A stretch of 64,000 nt of DNA from an uncultured Bacteroidales bacterium (GCA_910586395.1 CAJUFX010000007.1:1-64000); one strand, 5' to 3'. Shown: positions 41,689-50,776, numbered from the stretch's first letter. Notes: generated from the letters alone by a model not told the origin. Numbers and translations: made by a program.

Positions 41689-43707
41689 ATGCAAGAGGGA
41701 ACCAATGAACAGACGCTTGTCAAGTATATGGGGGCGTTGAGGACCATAGCCGGGGCCTTTCTGCTCATGCACCTTTATTACTTCGCTTTCCCGCTGTGGA
41801 AAGCCGTAGGCTTATGGCATCCGGTGGCCAATCAGATACTCTATAGGTTCCAGACCGCCTACGGTATGTATTCCACTACATGGCCGACCAAGATGCTGTG
41901 TTTCCTCTTCCTCGCTCTCAGTTGTCTCGGAACGCGGGGCAAAAAGGATGAAAATATCACGTGGAAAAGCGTGCTCTGGCCGCTGATCTTCGGCGGCATC
42001 CTCTATTTCGGCAGCGGCCTCTTCTTTATAGGTCCTTTTTCCTACAGGCTGTCACTCTGGGGCTATGCCCTTTATGGCGGCATTACCGTTACCGGCTTTA
42101 TCCTGCTACTTAAAGGCGGCATATTGGCCTCCCGTATGCTGGGCAATAAACTCCTTAAAGACGTCTTCAACATCGAAAACGAGAGTTTCGATCAGACCAG
42201 GGTCAAGATGGAGAACGAGTATTCAATCAATATCCCTACCAAATTCTATTACCAAAAGCAGTGGAACGATGGTTGGATTAACGTCGTCAATCCATTCCGC
42301 GCCACTATGGTATTGGGAACGCCGGGCTCGGGAAAGTCGTTCGACGTCATCAACCCCTCCATCAAGCAGGGCATAGAGAAGGGCTACGCGATGTATATCT
42401 ATGATTACAAGTTTCCAACCCTGAGTATGATAGCGATTAACCACTATCGTCTCCATCCGCACGGCTACAAGACCGCCCCGAAGGTCTATATCCTCAATTT
42501 CGACGACCCGCGCCGGTCGCACCGATGCAACCCCATCAACCCGCGCATGATGACCGACATGACCGATGCCTATGAGGCCGCCTACACCATCATGCTCAAC
42601 CTTAACAAGACCTGGATCCAAAAGCAGGGCGACTTCTTCGTTGAGTCGCCTATCACGCTGGTCACGGCCATCATTTGGTTCTTGAAGATATACAAGGACG
42701 GCTTGTACTGCACTTTTCCGCACGTGATTCAACTTCTTAACGTGCCTTACACCAAACTCTTTCCCATCCTGATGAGTTACGGTGAGCTGGAAGCCTACCT
42801 CTCACCGTTCATGAACGCCTGGCAGGGAAACGCACAAGACCAGTTGCAGGGGCAGTTGGCCTCCGCCCAGATACCTCTTTCGCGGATGTCTTCCCCACAA
42901 CTCTATTGGGTCATGAGCGGCGATGACTTCACGCTCGACCTTAACAATCCGGCCGAACCCAAGATACTCTGCGTGGGCAACAACCCCGACCGGCAGAATA
43001 TCTACGGCGCCGCCCTCGGCCTCTATAACAGCCGTATCGTCAAACTCATCAATAAAGAAAATCAACTCAAGTCGTTCGTTATCATAGACGAGTTGCCTAC
43101 CATCTATTTTAAGGGGCTTGACAACCTTATTGCCACCGCCCGTAGCAACAAGGTGGCCACCTTGTTGGGCTTTCAGGACTTTGCTCAGTTGCAGCGCGAC
43201 TACGGCGACAAGGAGGCCAGGGTGATTCAGCAGACGGTGGGCAACATTTTTTCGGGGCAGGTTGTGGGCGAGACCGCCAAATGGCTCTCCGAACGCTACG
43301 GCAAGGTGTTGCAGAAACGGCAGAGTATCTCAATCAACAAACAGGACACCTCCACCTCCATTTCCACGCAGATGGACTCCTTGATTCCGGCCTCCAAGAT
43401 CGCCAACCTCTCGCAGGGTACATTCGTGGGCTCTGTGGCCGATAATTTCGGTGAGGAGATAGAGCAGAAGACGTTTCATGCCAAGATAATTGTGGATGTT
43501 AAGGCGATCAAGGCTGAGGAAAAACTTTATCAGAAAATCCCGGTCATCACCGACTTTACCGACAGGGACGGCAACGACCATATGGAGGATATGATTAAGG
43601 AAAACTACAAGCGGATTGTGGCCGAGACCAAGCGGCTGGTTGAGGATGAGTTGGCGCGTATCGCCGCCGACCCCGACCTCTGCCACCTCTTGGAGTCGGC
43701 GGAGTAG
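41689..43707 (+). CDS. mobC: Type IV coupling protein, VirD4/TraG-like (MobC)
   Basis: A 672-residue inner-membrane ATPase that brings the relaxase-DNA complex to the channel. N-terminal membrane segments (about 15-140: AGAFLLMHLYYFAFPLW; LIFGGILYFGSGLFFIG) are followed by Walker A GTPGSGKS at 210-217 and a Walker B region around KSFVIIDELPTIYFKGLD. The VATLLGFQDFAQLQRDYG motif is typical. The gene follows the relaxase by 57 nt, as in CTnDOT mobABC. Confidence 0.95.
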   Translation: MQEGTNEQTLVKYMGALRTIAGAFLLMHLYYFAFPLWKAVGLWHPVANQILYRFQTAYGMYSTTWPTKMLCFLFLALSCLGTRGKKDENITWKSVLWPLIFGGILYFGSGLFFIGPFSYRLSLWGYALYGGITVTGFILLLKGGILASRMLGNKLLKDVFNIENESFDQTRVKMENEYSINIPTKFYYQKQWNDGWINVVNPFRATMVLGTPGSGKSFDVINPSIKQGIEKGYAMYIYDYKFPTLSMIAINHYRLHPHGYKTAPKVYILNFDDPRRSHRCNPINPRMMTDMTDAYEAAYTIMLNLNKTWIQKQGDFFVESPITLVTAIIWFLKIYKDGLYCTFPHVIQLLNVPYTKLFPILMSYGELEAYLSPFMNAWQGNAQDQLQGQLASAQIPLSRMSSPQLYWVMSGDDFTLDLNNPAEPKILCVGNNPDRQNIYGAALGLYNSRIVKLINKENQLKSFVIIDELPTIYFKGLDNLIATARSNKVATLLGFQDFAQLQRDYGDKEARVIQQTVGNIFSGQVVGETAKWLSERYGKVLQKRQSISINKQDTSTSISTQMDSLIPASKIANLSQGTFVGSVADNFGEEIEQKTFHAKIIVDVKAIKAEEKLYQKIPVITDFTDRDGNDHMEDMIKENYKRIVAETKRLVEDELARIAADPDLCHLLESAE

Positions 43708-43743
43708 GCTTACAATCATACATTATAATTGTACTAAAATAAT

Positions 43744-44364
43744 TTGAAAATGAGGAATATACTTGATGAACGGTTTGACGAGGAATTGGTTCGGCAAGCA
43801 AGAGGAACGTTACCGCGAGGACACGTATATCGTTTCGGTTATCCGAGTGCGATATTGTTGGGCGCGGGTCTGCCGAACCTTCCTATAGAAATGACGGCGA
43901 GCCGTTTGGCGGAGAAATCCCTGCAGGAAAATCATCCATTCGATTTATTGGAGGTAAGGGGCCTCGTATCGGCGATACAATGTCCCCTGGTGGTCTTTCG
44001 CAGCGCAACCCGTATGGATAGTTACGTTGTAATGACGGAAATAAGGCATGGCGGAGAGAATTTCGTGGCGGCAATCCATGCGAATCAGCGCAAGGGCAGA
44101 CTGGAAGTCAATACAATCCGCAGTGTCTATCCGAAATTCAATAAGTTGATAGCGAATTGGATAGTGGAAAGCCTCGTGGAATATGCCGATAAAGAAAAAA
44201 TGGTTGAATGGCTTTCCAAACAGCGGTCTAATTCCGCTGACGTTAGAAAACTATTCAACCATGCGGCAAAGATAATACAAACTTTCGAGAATCCAAAGGT
44301 TTTGCCGGATGTGGAAGCGGAAAAGACGGCCCGTCCGAAAAAAAATCACGGATTTCAACTCTGA
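43744..44364 (+). CDS. Stand-alone MuF-C-like polyvalent-protein domain
   Basis: A 206-residue protein. Residues 30-150 (SAILLGAGLPNLPIEMTASRL ... HPFDLLEVRGLVSAIQCPLVVF, then MTEIRHGGENFVAAIHANQR) follow the pattern of the phage MuF C-terminal/polyvalent-protein domain seen in large phage and ICE proteins. Those are injected with DNA into new hosts. Here it is alone, with a basic C-terminus (EKTARPKKN). No catalytic residues can be named. It is the first gene after mobC (36 nt), so could be expressed with the mob operon. ATG at 43750 is an alternative start. Confidence 0.6.
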   Translation: MKMRNILDERFDEELVRQARGTLPRGHVYRFGYPSAILLGAGLPNLPIEMTASRLAEKSLQENHPFDLLEVRGLVSAIQCPLVVFRSATRMDSYVVMTEIRHGGENFVAAIHANQRKGRLEVNTIRSVYPKFNKLIANWIVESLVEYADKEKMVEWLSKQRSNSADVRKLFNHAAKIIQTFENPKVLPDVEAEKTARPKKNHGFQL

Positions 44365-44391
44365 AATGCATGCGGAAATGAAAAATAATCG

Positions 44392-44599
44392 TACATTTGC
44401 AGTGCATTCCATCAGAAACGGCAGGTATGGTAGCCTGCAAGACGTAGCGGGCATTTTTTATGTCCCGACGCTACGTGTACGGTACGGTTCTGTAACCCCT
44501 TGTGGAGCGTTAATGCGCCCACTGCCGTTTCATCGGTGGAATGCAAAGGGAAGTGCAGAACCTTTTTTTATTTCTGCACCACAGACTTTTTTGACAGGC
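44392..44599 (+). promoter_or_regulatory. Promoter and structured 5' leader of the methyltransferase block
   Basis: TACATTTG (44392-44399) matches TAnnTTTG. The roughly 200 nt that follow hold three hairpins in the expected leader: GCAGG/CCTGC (44421-44438), CGTAGCG/CGCTACG (44443-44475) and GTGCAGAA/TTCTGCAC (44553-44579). The last has a run of seven T within its loop. No known riboswitch is recognised. Confidence 0.5.
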
Positions 44600-44959
44600 A
44601 TGCATTCCCCTGGCGAAAAACGTTTGCCCAGGCGTGGCGTATCCGCGCCGGCGAACCGTCCTACCCACGAAACGGGTCCGTCATCGGTTTCTCCCTCTGC
44701 GGAGAAAGTACGCGCTTTGCTGGAACAGCTTCTGTTGCAGTTCCCGGCCACTACGTGTATCAATCTGTTGTTTACCGCCATCGAGGCGCATATCCACCGG
44801 ACGCATTTGCTTTTCGGACAGGACGGGAAATGGGGCGAAGTGCTCGACGGGGATCTTGTCGGCGATATCGCCGCCCTCTCCGCCATCGGCCGCACCCTCT
44901 GCGAAGCCCTTATCCTCGTCGAAAACGAAATCCAAACAACGAAAGAAAAGGAGGCGTAA
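44600..44959 (+). CDS. Hypothetical helical protein upstream of methyltransferase
   Basis: A predicted 119-residue protein. The N-terminal 30 residues are poorly ordered; then AEKVRALLEQLLLQFPATTCINLLFTAIE and DGDLVGDIAALSAIGRTLCEALILVENEI form helices. It ends one base before the methyltransferase ATG, so the two are translationally coupled. An open frame continues to 44309 but would put the promoter and hairpins inside coding sequence. Function unknown. Confidence 0.55.
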   Translation: MHSPGEKRLPRRGVSAPANRPTHETGPSSVSPSAEKVRALLEQLLLQFPATTCINLLFTAIEAHIHRTHLLFGQDGKWGEVLDGDLVGDIAALSAIGRTLCEALILVENEIQTTKEKEA

Positions 44960-44960
44960 G

Positions 44961-46622
44961 ATGAAAGATAACAATCGGATTATGGCGGGGAACAGCAAGA
45001 ATATCAAACTGCTGTATATAGACCTATTCTGCGGAGCCGGCGGCACGAGTACCGGAGTGGAATCCGCGAGGATCGACGGCAAGCGGTGCGCCAAGGTAAT
45101 TGCCTGTGTCAATCATGACAAGAACGCCATCGCCAGCCATGCCGCCAATCATCCCGACGCGCTGCACTTCACCGAGGATATACGCACGCTTGAACTTTCC
45201 CCCTTGAAGAATCACGTTGAGAAATGCCGGCGTCGCTATCCCGGCGCTTTGGTCGTTCTGTGGGCCTCGCTCGAATGCACAAATTTCAGCAATGCAAAAG
45301 GAGGACAGCCACGCGATGCGGACAGCCGCACCCTCGCCGAACACCTCTTCCGGTATATTGAGGCGATAAACCCGGATTACATTCAAATTGAAAATGTAAA
45401 GGAGTTTATGTCTTGGGGTGATATGGACGAACATGGCAAACCTATCTCGCGGGACAAAGGCAAGTCCTACGTCCGCTGGTGTAACAAGGTGCGCAGGTAC
45501 TGCTACGATTATGATTACAGGATTCTCAACGCTGCCGATTTCGGAGCCTATACAATGCGCACACGCTTTTTCGGAATCTTTGCGAAAAGGGGGCTTCCTG
45601 TCGTTTGGCCGGAACAGACCCACGGCAAGAAAGCGGTGGACAACGGCTTGTTCGGATCGCTGCCCAAATGGAACGCTGTCAAGGAGGTGCTTGACTTCGA
45701 GGATGAGGGCAAGAGTATATTCGGACGCAAGAAGCCGTTGTCGGAGCAAACCCTCACACGCCTCTATGCAGGGCTTATCAAGTTTGTGGCCGGTGGTAAG
45801 GATGCCTTCCTGGTGAAGTACAACTCGATGAGCAAAAATGGAAAGTATGTCCCGCCGTCAATCGATGACCCTTGTCCGACAATCGCGGCTCAGCATCGTC
45901 TTGGCTTGGCCAAGGTGCATTTCCTCTCCAAGCAGTTCAGCGGAGATCCGGATGGCAAGAATATATCGGTCGAAGGACCGGCGGGCACAATCACTACAAA
46001 AGATCACCATGCCTTCATCACGGTCCATTATGGCAACGGGTACAACCGTTCAATAGAAGAACCCGCCCCAACCCTTACCACGAAAGACAAGCTTGCGCTG
46101 GTGACCACACGGTTCATCGACATGCAGTACGGCAACGGAAACCCCGTCAGTGTCGAGGGGCCGGCCCCGGCCATTACGACCAATCCGAAACACCATCTGG
46201 TAACATGCAAGCCGGCATTTCTTATGAATCCGCAGTATTCCAGTGCGGGCGGTTCGGTCGATGATCCCTGCTTCACCTTGATCGCGCGCATGGACAAGCG
46301 GCCACCGTATCTTGTCCAGGCCAGACCGGGACAGCCCTCCATCGCCATCGATTCTTCGGACAGCCGCATGATGCGGAAGATAAAGGAGTTCATGGCGATG
46401 TATGGCCTCGGTGATGTCATGTTCCGGATGCTCCGGGAGATGGAGTTGAAACTCATCATGGGCTTTCCGAAGGAATATGTACTGGTCGGCACGCAGGGCG
46501 AGCGTAAGAAGTATATCGGAAACGCTGTTGAAGTAACGATTGCGCGGGCATGGTGTGAGGCCCTGTGTGTTGCCATAGCGATAGCAAGGAGTGGCAAACA
46601 CAAACAATGCGTGGCGGCATAG
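44961..46622 (+). CDS. C5 cytosine-specific DNA methyltransferase
   Basis: A 553-residue Dcm-type enzyme. Motif I DLFCGAGGTSTG at about 21-32; motif IV is the variant SLECTNFS with the catalytic Cys106 (classic form PCQxFS); motif VI IENV at 143-146; motif VIII TMRTRFFGIF; motif IX/X near ELKLIMGFPKEY and YIGNAVEV. The target-recognition part (about 280-460) contains five degenerate repeats of the type VEGPAPAITTNPKHHLVT. No restriction endonuclease is nearby, so it probably protects the ICE from host restriction (inference). Confidence 0.92.
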   Translation: MKDNNRIMAGNSKNIKLLYIDLFCGAGGTSTGVESARIDGKRCAKVIACVNHDKNAIASHAANHPDALHFTEDIRTLELSPLKNHVEKCRRRYPGALVVLWASLECTNFSNAKGGQPRDADSRTLAEHLFRYIEAINPDYIQIENVKEFMSWGDMDEHGKPISRDKGKSYVRWCNKVRRYCYDYDYRILNAADFGAYTMRTRFFGIFAKRGLPVVWPEQTHGKKAVDNGLFGSLPKWNAVKEVLDFEDEGKSIFGRKKPLSEQTLTRLYAGLIKFVAGGKDAFLVKYNSMSKNGKYVPPSIDDPCPTIAAQHRLGLAKVHFLSKQFSGDPDGKNISVEGPAGTITTKDHHAFITVHYGNGYNRSIEEPAPTLTTKDKLALVTTRFIDMQYGNGNPVSVEGPAPAITTNPKHHLVTCKPAFLMNPQYSSAGGSVDDPCFTLIARMDKRPPYLVQARPGQPSIAIDSSDSRMMRKIKEFMAMYGLGDVMFRMLREMELKLIMGFPKEYVLVGTQGERKKYIGNAVEVTIARAWCEALCVAIAIARSGKHKQCVAA

Positions 46623-46630
46623 TTTGAAAT

Positions 46631-47419
46631 ATGAAAAAGAAAGGAAATATCATGAACGGAAAGGCGATTTATATGCCGAAAGGCGCGGCTGGCGAATACA
46701 GCAAGTACGCCTGCAACTTCTACAGGGGTTGCAGCAACGGATGTTCATACTGCTACCTTAAGCGCGGCGTGTTGAAGCACGCTTGCAGCGGCGATAAGCC
46801 CGTGCTCAAATCGTGCTTCAAGAGTGAAGAGGATGCGATTAGAACATACCATAACGAGTTATTATCCATGCTTGCCGGTAAGAATGGAGAAGACATCAAG
46901 AAGCATGGCATCTTCTTCTCTTTTACGTCCGACCCGTGCCTGCCGGAAACGATAGCCCTCAATTTCGGCGCAATCAGTAGGGCGATGAAGTATGGCGTAC
47001 CGGTGCAGATCCTGACCAAATGCACGGAGTGGGTTTATACAGACTTTGGTGCAGGACTTCAATATGACCTGAACGCAAGGAAATACCTTTCGGTCGGTTT
47101 TACGCTTACAGGTCGCGATGACTTGGAGCCGAACGCGGCCCCGAACATGGAACGCATCAAGGCTATGAGACTTATTCATGGCATGGGCATACGGACGTGG
47201 GCAAGCGTAGAGCCGGTAATTGAAATAGCATCCAGCAAACGGTGTATCGCCGATACGTTGGGTTATTGCGATGAGTACAAAATCGGCCTGTTGAGCGGCC
47301 GCAAACCCGACTACAGCAAAGAAGATGTGCGGGAGTTCGTAGAATGGGGAGAAAAAGTTCTACACGGAGTCGTGAAAATCTATTGGAAAGAAAGTGTACA
47401 AAAATTCGTAAACGATTAA
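46631..47419 (+). CDS. Radical SAM protein (SplB-like arrangement)
   Basis: A 262-residue protein with the iron-sulphur site CSNGCSYC (Cys34, Cys38, Cys41; CxxxCxxC). Later strands fit a radical SAM barrel, including FFSFTSDPCLP, VPVQILTKCTEW and KYLSVGFTLTGRDDLEPN. The overall pattern is like the spore-photoproduct-lyase-related family found in phages and ICEs. It follows the methyltransferase by 8 nt. Substrate unknown; a role in DNA modification or repair is only suggested by context. ATG at 46652 (MNGKAIYMPK) is also possible. Confidence 0.85.
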   Translation: MKKKGNIMNGKAIYMPKGAAGEYSKYACNFYRGCSNGCSYCYLKRGVLKHACSGDKPVLKSCFKSEEDAIRTYHNELLSMLAGKNGEDIKKHGIFFSFTSDPCLPETIALNFGAISRAMKYGVPVQILTKCTEWVYTDFGAGLQYDLNARKYLSVGFTLTGRDDLEPNAAPNMERIKAMRLIHGMGIRTWASVEPVIEIASSKRCIADTLGYCDEYKIGLLSGRKPDYSKEDVREFVEWGEKVLHGVVKIYWKESVQKFVND

Positions 47420-47434
47420 AACAGGAGGCGACAA

Positions 47435-47944
47435 ATGGAAATGGATCACATATCGACAAACAAGGAACAATCCAGAAGGTTGCTTGCATGCGGCGTATTG
47501 AAGGAAACAGCGGATATGTATTTGGAGACAGCCAATATACCGCCGGTCGAATACCATCATATCGCGTGGAAAATAGGACAGAAAAGTTGGTTTTCGCATG
47601 AAGAAAACCGTGATATTATTCCGGCGTGGAGTCTGACGGCATTGATAAAACTTATACCTATAGGCACGTACACGGTTCTTAAAATGACAAAGAACGATGT
47701 GGAATGGACTGTCGTCTATGAGCAAAATCTCAATGTATTGTTTAGCCATTGCAATGAAAGCATTATGGAGGCGGTTGTCAGGACCGTCGAAGACTTGAAG
47801 AAAATGGAGAAAGAAAAGGAAGAAAAGGAGAGGGAATTTAATGAACGCTGTGATGCTTATCGGAGAATGTATCGCGGCGCAAAGGACGAGAACGACTTAA
47901 AAAATAGAATCAATGCGTTCCGTTCCGGAAAAATTGATTGGTAA
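47435..47944 (+). CDS. Hypothetical protein with coiled-coil C-terminus
   Basis: A 169-residue protein, 15 nt after the radical SAM gene. The first part (EQSRRLLACGVLKETADMYL) resembles small proteins of Bacteroides phages and ICEs, but no domain is recognised. Residues 120-150 are a highly charged helix (LKKMEKEKEEKEREFNERCD). It likely belongs to the same transcription unit. Confidence 0.6.
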   Translation: MEMDHISTNKEQSRRLLACGVLKETADMYLETANIPPVEYHHIAWKIGQKSWFSHEENRDIIPAWSLTALIKLIPIGTYTVLKMTKNDVEWTVVYEQNLNVLFSHCNESIMEAVVRTVEDLKKMEKEKEEKEREFNERCDAYRRMYRGAKDENDLKNRINAFRSGKIDW

Positions 47945-47961
47945 TCTTAAAAACAAGTGAC

Positions 47962-48237
47962 ATGAAAGCAAGAATAAAATCATCCGGAGAAGTGGTCAAA
48001 GTTTATCGCACAAATCGGTCGGCGTTATGCCTTGAAGGCATAACGTGGTTGTATAAAGATTATAACGGGCGCAAGTACTGGGGTGACGAACTTGAAATAG
48101 TTCCCGATGATATGCCGTTGTCAGATGAACCGCTTATCTCTATGACGGAGTTGCGCAAAGCACTTGATGCTTGTGTCGAAGCAGGTTATATCAATGTATA
48201 TGGGGCGAATAAGGTTGTGGAATTTATTAACATATAA
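47962..48237 (+). CDS. Small hypothetical protein (91 aa)
   Basis: From the ATG at 47962 (MKARIKSSGEVVKVYR). The central WLYKDYNGRKYWGDELEIVPDD looks like a small beta-domain of the kind seen in many Bacteroides mobile-element proteins; the C-terminus is helical. It lies 17 nt after one gene and 6 nt before another. Function unknown. Confidence 0.6.
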   Translation: MKARIKSSGEVVKVYRTNRSALCLEGITWLYKDYNGRKYWGDELEIVPDDMPLSDEPLISMTELRKALDACVEAGYINVYGANKVVEFINI

Positions 48238-48243
48238 CCAGGT

Positions 48244-48870
48244 ATGATGAATAAGAACATGCGTCAGCAGGTTTATGACAAGTACGCAGGTCATTGCGTT
48301 TTGAATCAAGCGGATATGAAGAGGTATCTTAAATTGAATAACCACGTTTGGAATAGGAAGCCGATATTGGATGCTTGCTGCGGCGGGAAGATGTTTTACT
48401 TTGCCAAGGATGATCCCCGTGTGCTTTTCCAGGACATTCGTGAAGTTGAAACGACCTTATGCGACGGGCGGTCGTTCTCCGTCAAGCCCGATGTTGTTGC
48501 GGACTTTACCTTAATGCCTTATCCTGATGAATCGTTTGCGATGGTAGTGTTCGATCCGCCGCACCTTGTCTATAGCCGTGGCAAGAAATCGAAAACAGTT
48601 GATATATATGGAACGTTATCGGATAAAACGGCTCCAACCGGATATCAGCATATCAAATACGGCGCGTTGTACTCGGATTGGCGCGACCTACTCCGTAAGG
48701 GATTTTCGGAGTGTTTCAGGGTGTTGAAGTCCGGTGGTTTCCTCATATTCAAATGGTGCGATATTGATATTAAGGTTTCAGAAATATTGGCATTGACCGA
48801 GCATCAACCTGTGTTCGGACACAAGTCCGCCAAACGGTCACAGACCCATTGGATTTGTTTCATGAAATAA
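48244..48870 (+). CDS. Class I SAM-dependent methyltransferase with HNH-like N-terminal remnant
   Basis: A 208-residue protein. The Rossmann-type start PILDACCGGKMFYFAKDDPRV, then DVVADFTLMPYPDESFAMVVFDPPHLVYSR with the DPPHL catalytic-type motif (class like N4/N6 methyltransferases), and ECFRVLKSGGFLIFKWCDIDI. The N-terminal 25 residues (MRQQVYDKYAGHCVLNQADM) resemble the start of HNH endonucleases, in which GHCAYC follows; here the second Cys is missing. It sits between small ICE genes and a radical SAM gene. Confidence 0.78.
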   Translation: MMNKNMRQQVYDKYAGHCVLNQADMKRYLKLNNHVWNRKPILDACCGGKMFYFAKDDPRVLFQDIREVETTLCDGRSFSVKPDVVADFTLMPYPDESFAMVVFDPPHLVYSRGKKSKTVDIYGTLSDKTAPTGYQHIKYGALYSDWRDLLRKGFSECFRVLKSGGFLIFKWCDIDIKVSEILALTEHQPVFGHKSAKRSQTHWICFMK

Positions 48871-48881
48871 AGGTGTGACAG

Positions 48882-49817
48882 ATGAAGATAGGACTGATAG
48901 ACGTGGATGGTAAGGGCGCACGCTATCCGAACCTCGCCTTGATGAAGCTTGCGGCGCATCATAGGCGGAGGGGCGACAGAGTGGAATGGGTCAATTACCT
49001 TGACACGTATGATATTGTGTACAAGTCCAAGGTGTTCAACTTTTCGGCGGACGACCAGACTGCCATCAATGCGGCTGAAGTCGTATGTGGAGGCACCGGG
49101 TATGACCTCCATAAAGAACTGCCGGAAGAGATTGACGCCTTACAGCCGGACTATTCTATCTATCCGGGCGTTGATGCCAAGACCGCCTACGGCTTCTTGA
49201 CACGCGGATGCCCGAATAGATGCAAATGGTGTGTCGTACCGAAAAAAGAGGGGCTTATCCGTCCGTACATGGATGTAGAGGAGATCGCCGTTGGTGGCCG
49301 GAAGCGCCTGATCCTGATGGACAATAACGTCCTTGCTTCCGACTATGGCTTGCGGCAGATTGAGAAGATTGTACGTCTTGGTTATTATGTGGACTTCAAT
49401 CAGGCGATGGATGCGCGTCTTGTGACCGATGATATAGCCAAGTTGTTGGCACAGGTCAGATGGATTAAGCGTATCAGGTTCGGATGTGATACGCCGCAAC
49501 AGATATCCGATTGCGATCGAGCGATAGAACTCATTGATAAGCATGGTTATAAGGGGGAGTACTTCCTTTATTGCATTATTATGGACGATATGGTCGAGGC
49601 CTTGACGCGTCTTAACCATTGGCGCAAAAAGGGCGGGCGGTATCTGCCGCACGCCCAGCCTTTCCGTGACCTTGACAATCCCCGGCAGGTAATCCCGCAA
49701 TGGCAGCGCGACATGGCGCATTGGGCGGACCGTAAAGCCTTATTCCAGGCTTGTAAATTTGTGGATTTTGAGCCGAGAAAGGGGTTTGTATGTGCGGATT
49801 ATTTTAAGACTGAATAA
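48882..49817 (+). CDS. Second radical SAM protein
   Basis: A 311-residue protein. The N-terminal part (about 1-95) looks Rossmann-like (MKIGLIDVDGKGARYPNLAL), similar to B12-binding-type radical SAM proteins but short. The cluster site is RGCPNRCKWC (Cys110, Cys114, Cys117). The barrel contains RKRLILMDNNVLASDY and WIKRIRFGCDTPQQI. It follows the methyltransferase by 11 nt. Two radical SAM enzymes and two methyltransferases in a row suggest a joint nucleic-acid modification pathway (inference). Confidence 0.82.
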   Translation: MKIGLIDVDGKGARYPNLALMKLAAHHRRRGDRVEWVNYLDTYDIVYKSKVFNFSADDQTAINAAEVVCGGTGYDLHKELPEEIDALQPDYSIYPGVDAKTAYGFLTRGCPNRCKWCVVPKKEGLIRPYMDVEEIAVGGRKRLILMDNNVLASDYGLRQIEKIVRLGYYVDFNQAMDARLVTDDIAKLLAQVRWIKRIRFGCDTPQQISDCDRAIELIDKHGYKGEYFLYCIIMDDMVEALTRLNHWRKKGGRYLPHAQPFRDLDNPRQVIPQWQRDMAHWADRKALFQACKFVDFEPRKGFVCADYFKTE

Positions 49818-49830
49818 AACGGGAAATACT

Positions 49831-50103
49831 ATGAAAGTGATTATACGCAGAGAACGCTACGATGTTTTCGATGAAGACAAGATATGGGCCGACTATAGAG
49901 GGCCTGTACCTCATGTGATGATGTATAACGGCTTTTATTGGCAGAGGATGATTGTCCACGGGACGGATGCGGAAAAGGTCGTGAGCATTTTAAGGATAAA
50001 CCTGCGCAAGGGACGGCAGTCGGTCAATCTCAACAAGACGGCCGGCATACCGGTCACGTTGCCGAAATTCAAGGTCAAGTTCCTGCCGGAAGAAGAGGGA
50101 TGA
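49831..50103 (+). CDS. Small hypothetical protein (90 aa)
   Basis: Starts at 49831 (MKVIIRRERYDVFDEDKIWA), 13 nt after the radical SAM stop. Segments VMMYNGFYWQRMIVHGTDAEKVVSIL are typical of small conserved ICE proteins, but no family is named. Last gene of the block. Confidence 0.55.
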   Translation: MKVIIRRERYDVFDEDKIWADYRGPVPHVMMYNGFYWQRMIVHGTDAEKVVSILRINLRKGRQSVNLNKTAGIPVTLPKFKVKFLPEEEG

Positions 50104-50776
50104 AACCTTGTACTCGGATAGGTATGGATTGTTGAACCATTAAAACAGATACTGGCATGTAGGAATATAGCGGACATACAGTCGCAAGCCGACAGGAACC
50201 GGCGGGACGGTTTTCGGGAAGCATGTTTCCGGTAATTTTACTTTTGTTCGGGGAAGGGCATTGACCATAGTGGGGCGATGCAGGGGATTCGAAAGAAGAA
50301 AACGGAAACCGTTGCCAAAGGACGCCATGGAGGTATTGCGGCAAGTGCCGAAAAGGGTGTGAGTCGGCAATCACATTCATCGGGTGCGGGAATACTCAAA
50401 TTCCTTGCCTGGGAGTGTTATACCCTAAAATGAACGAGGACAATTACAAACATGTTTATGAAATTTGACCGCAAAAAGAAAAAAGAGAAAACAAAGAAAA
50501 GTAACAAAAGAAAATAAAGAGTAATAAAGAAAAACCATCATAAAAAAGTAAAAAAGATTCTTTTTTTGATTTTTTAACAAAAATCAACCAAAGAATCAAA
50601 AAAAAGAAAAAAACGCGCGACTTTTGATTTCGGGGCTGTCCGGAGACGCTTTCCGAATGCCGATAGGAAAACGATTTTCCTGGGCAGCCTCAAGTCAAAG
50701 AACCTTAAAAGGAGAGGGGGCTTTCCGATTGGGTGTTGATGAAAGAAAAAAGTTGCGCCAAAAAAGAAAAAAAACT
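50104..50776. other. Intergenic region with A-rich low-complexity tract
   Basis: No gene is supported. TACTTTTG at 50239-50246 matches a -7 box without a clear -33. From about 50463 to 50620 the top strand is extremely A-rich. An imperfect hairpin (GATTCTTTTTTTGATTTTT against AAAAATCAACCAAAGAATC, around 50551-50599) lies inside it. It may end the upstream operon or serve as a bent-DNA replication or regulatory site for the next operon. Confidence 0.45.

Noticed and set aside
44500..44964. 154-codon frame overlapping the start of the methyltransferase block
   Set aside because: Out-of-frame shadow, Arg-rich; the coupled frame ending at 44959 fits better.
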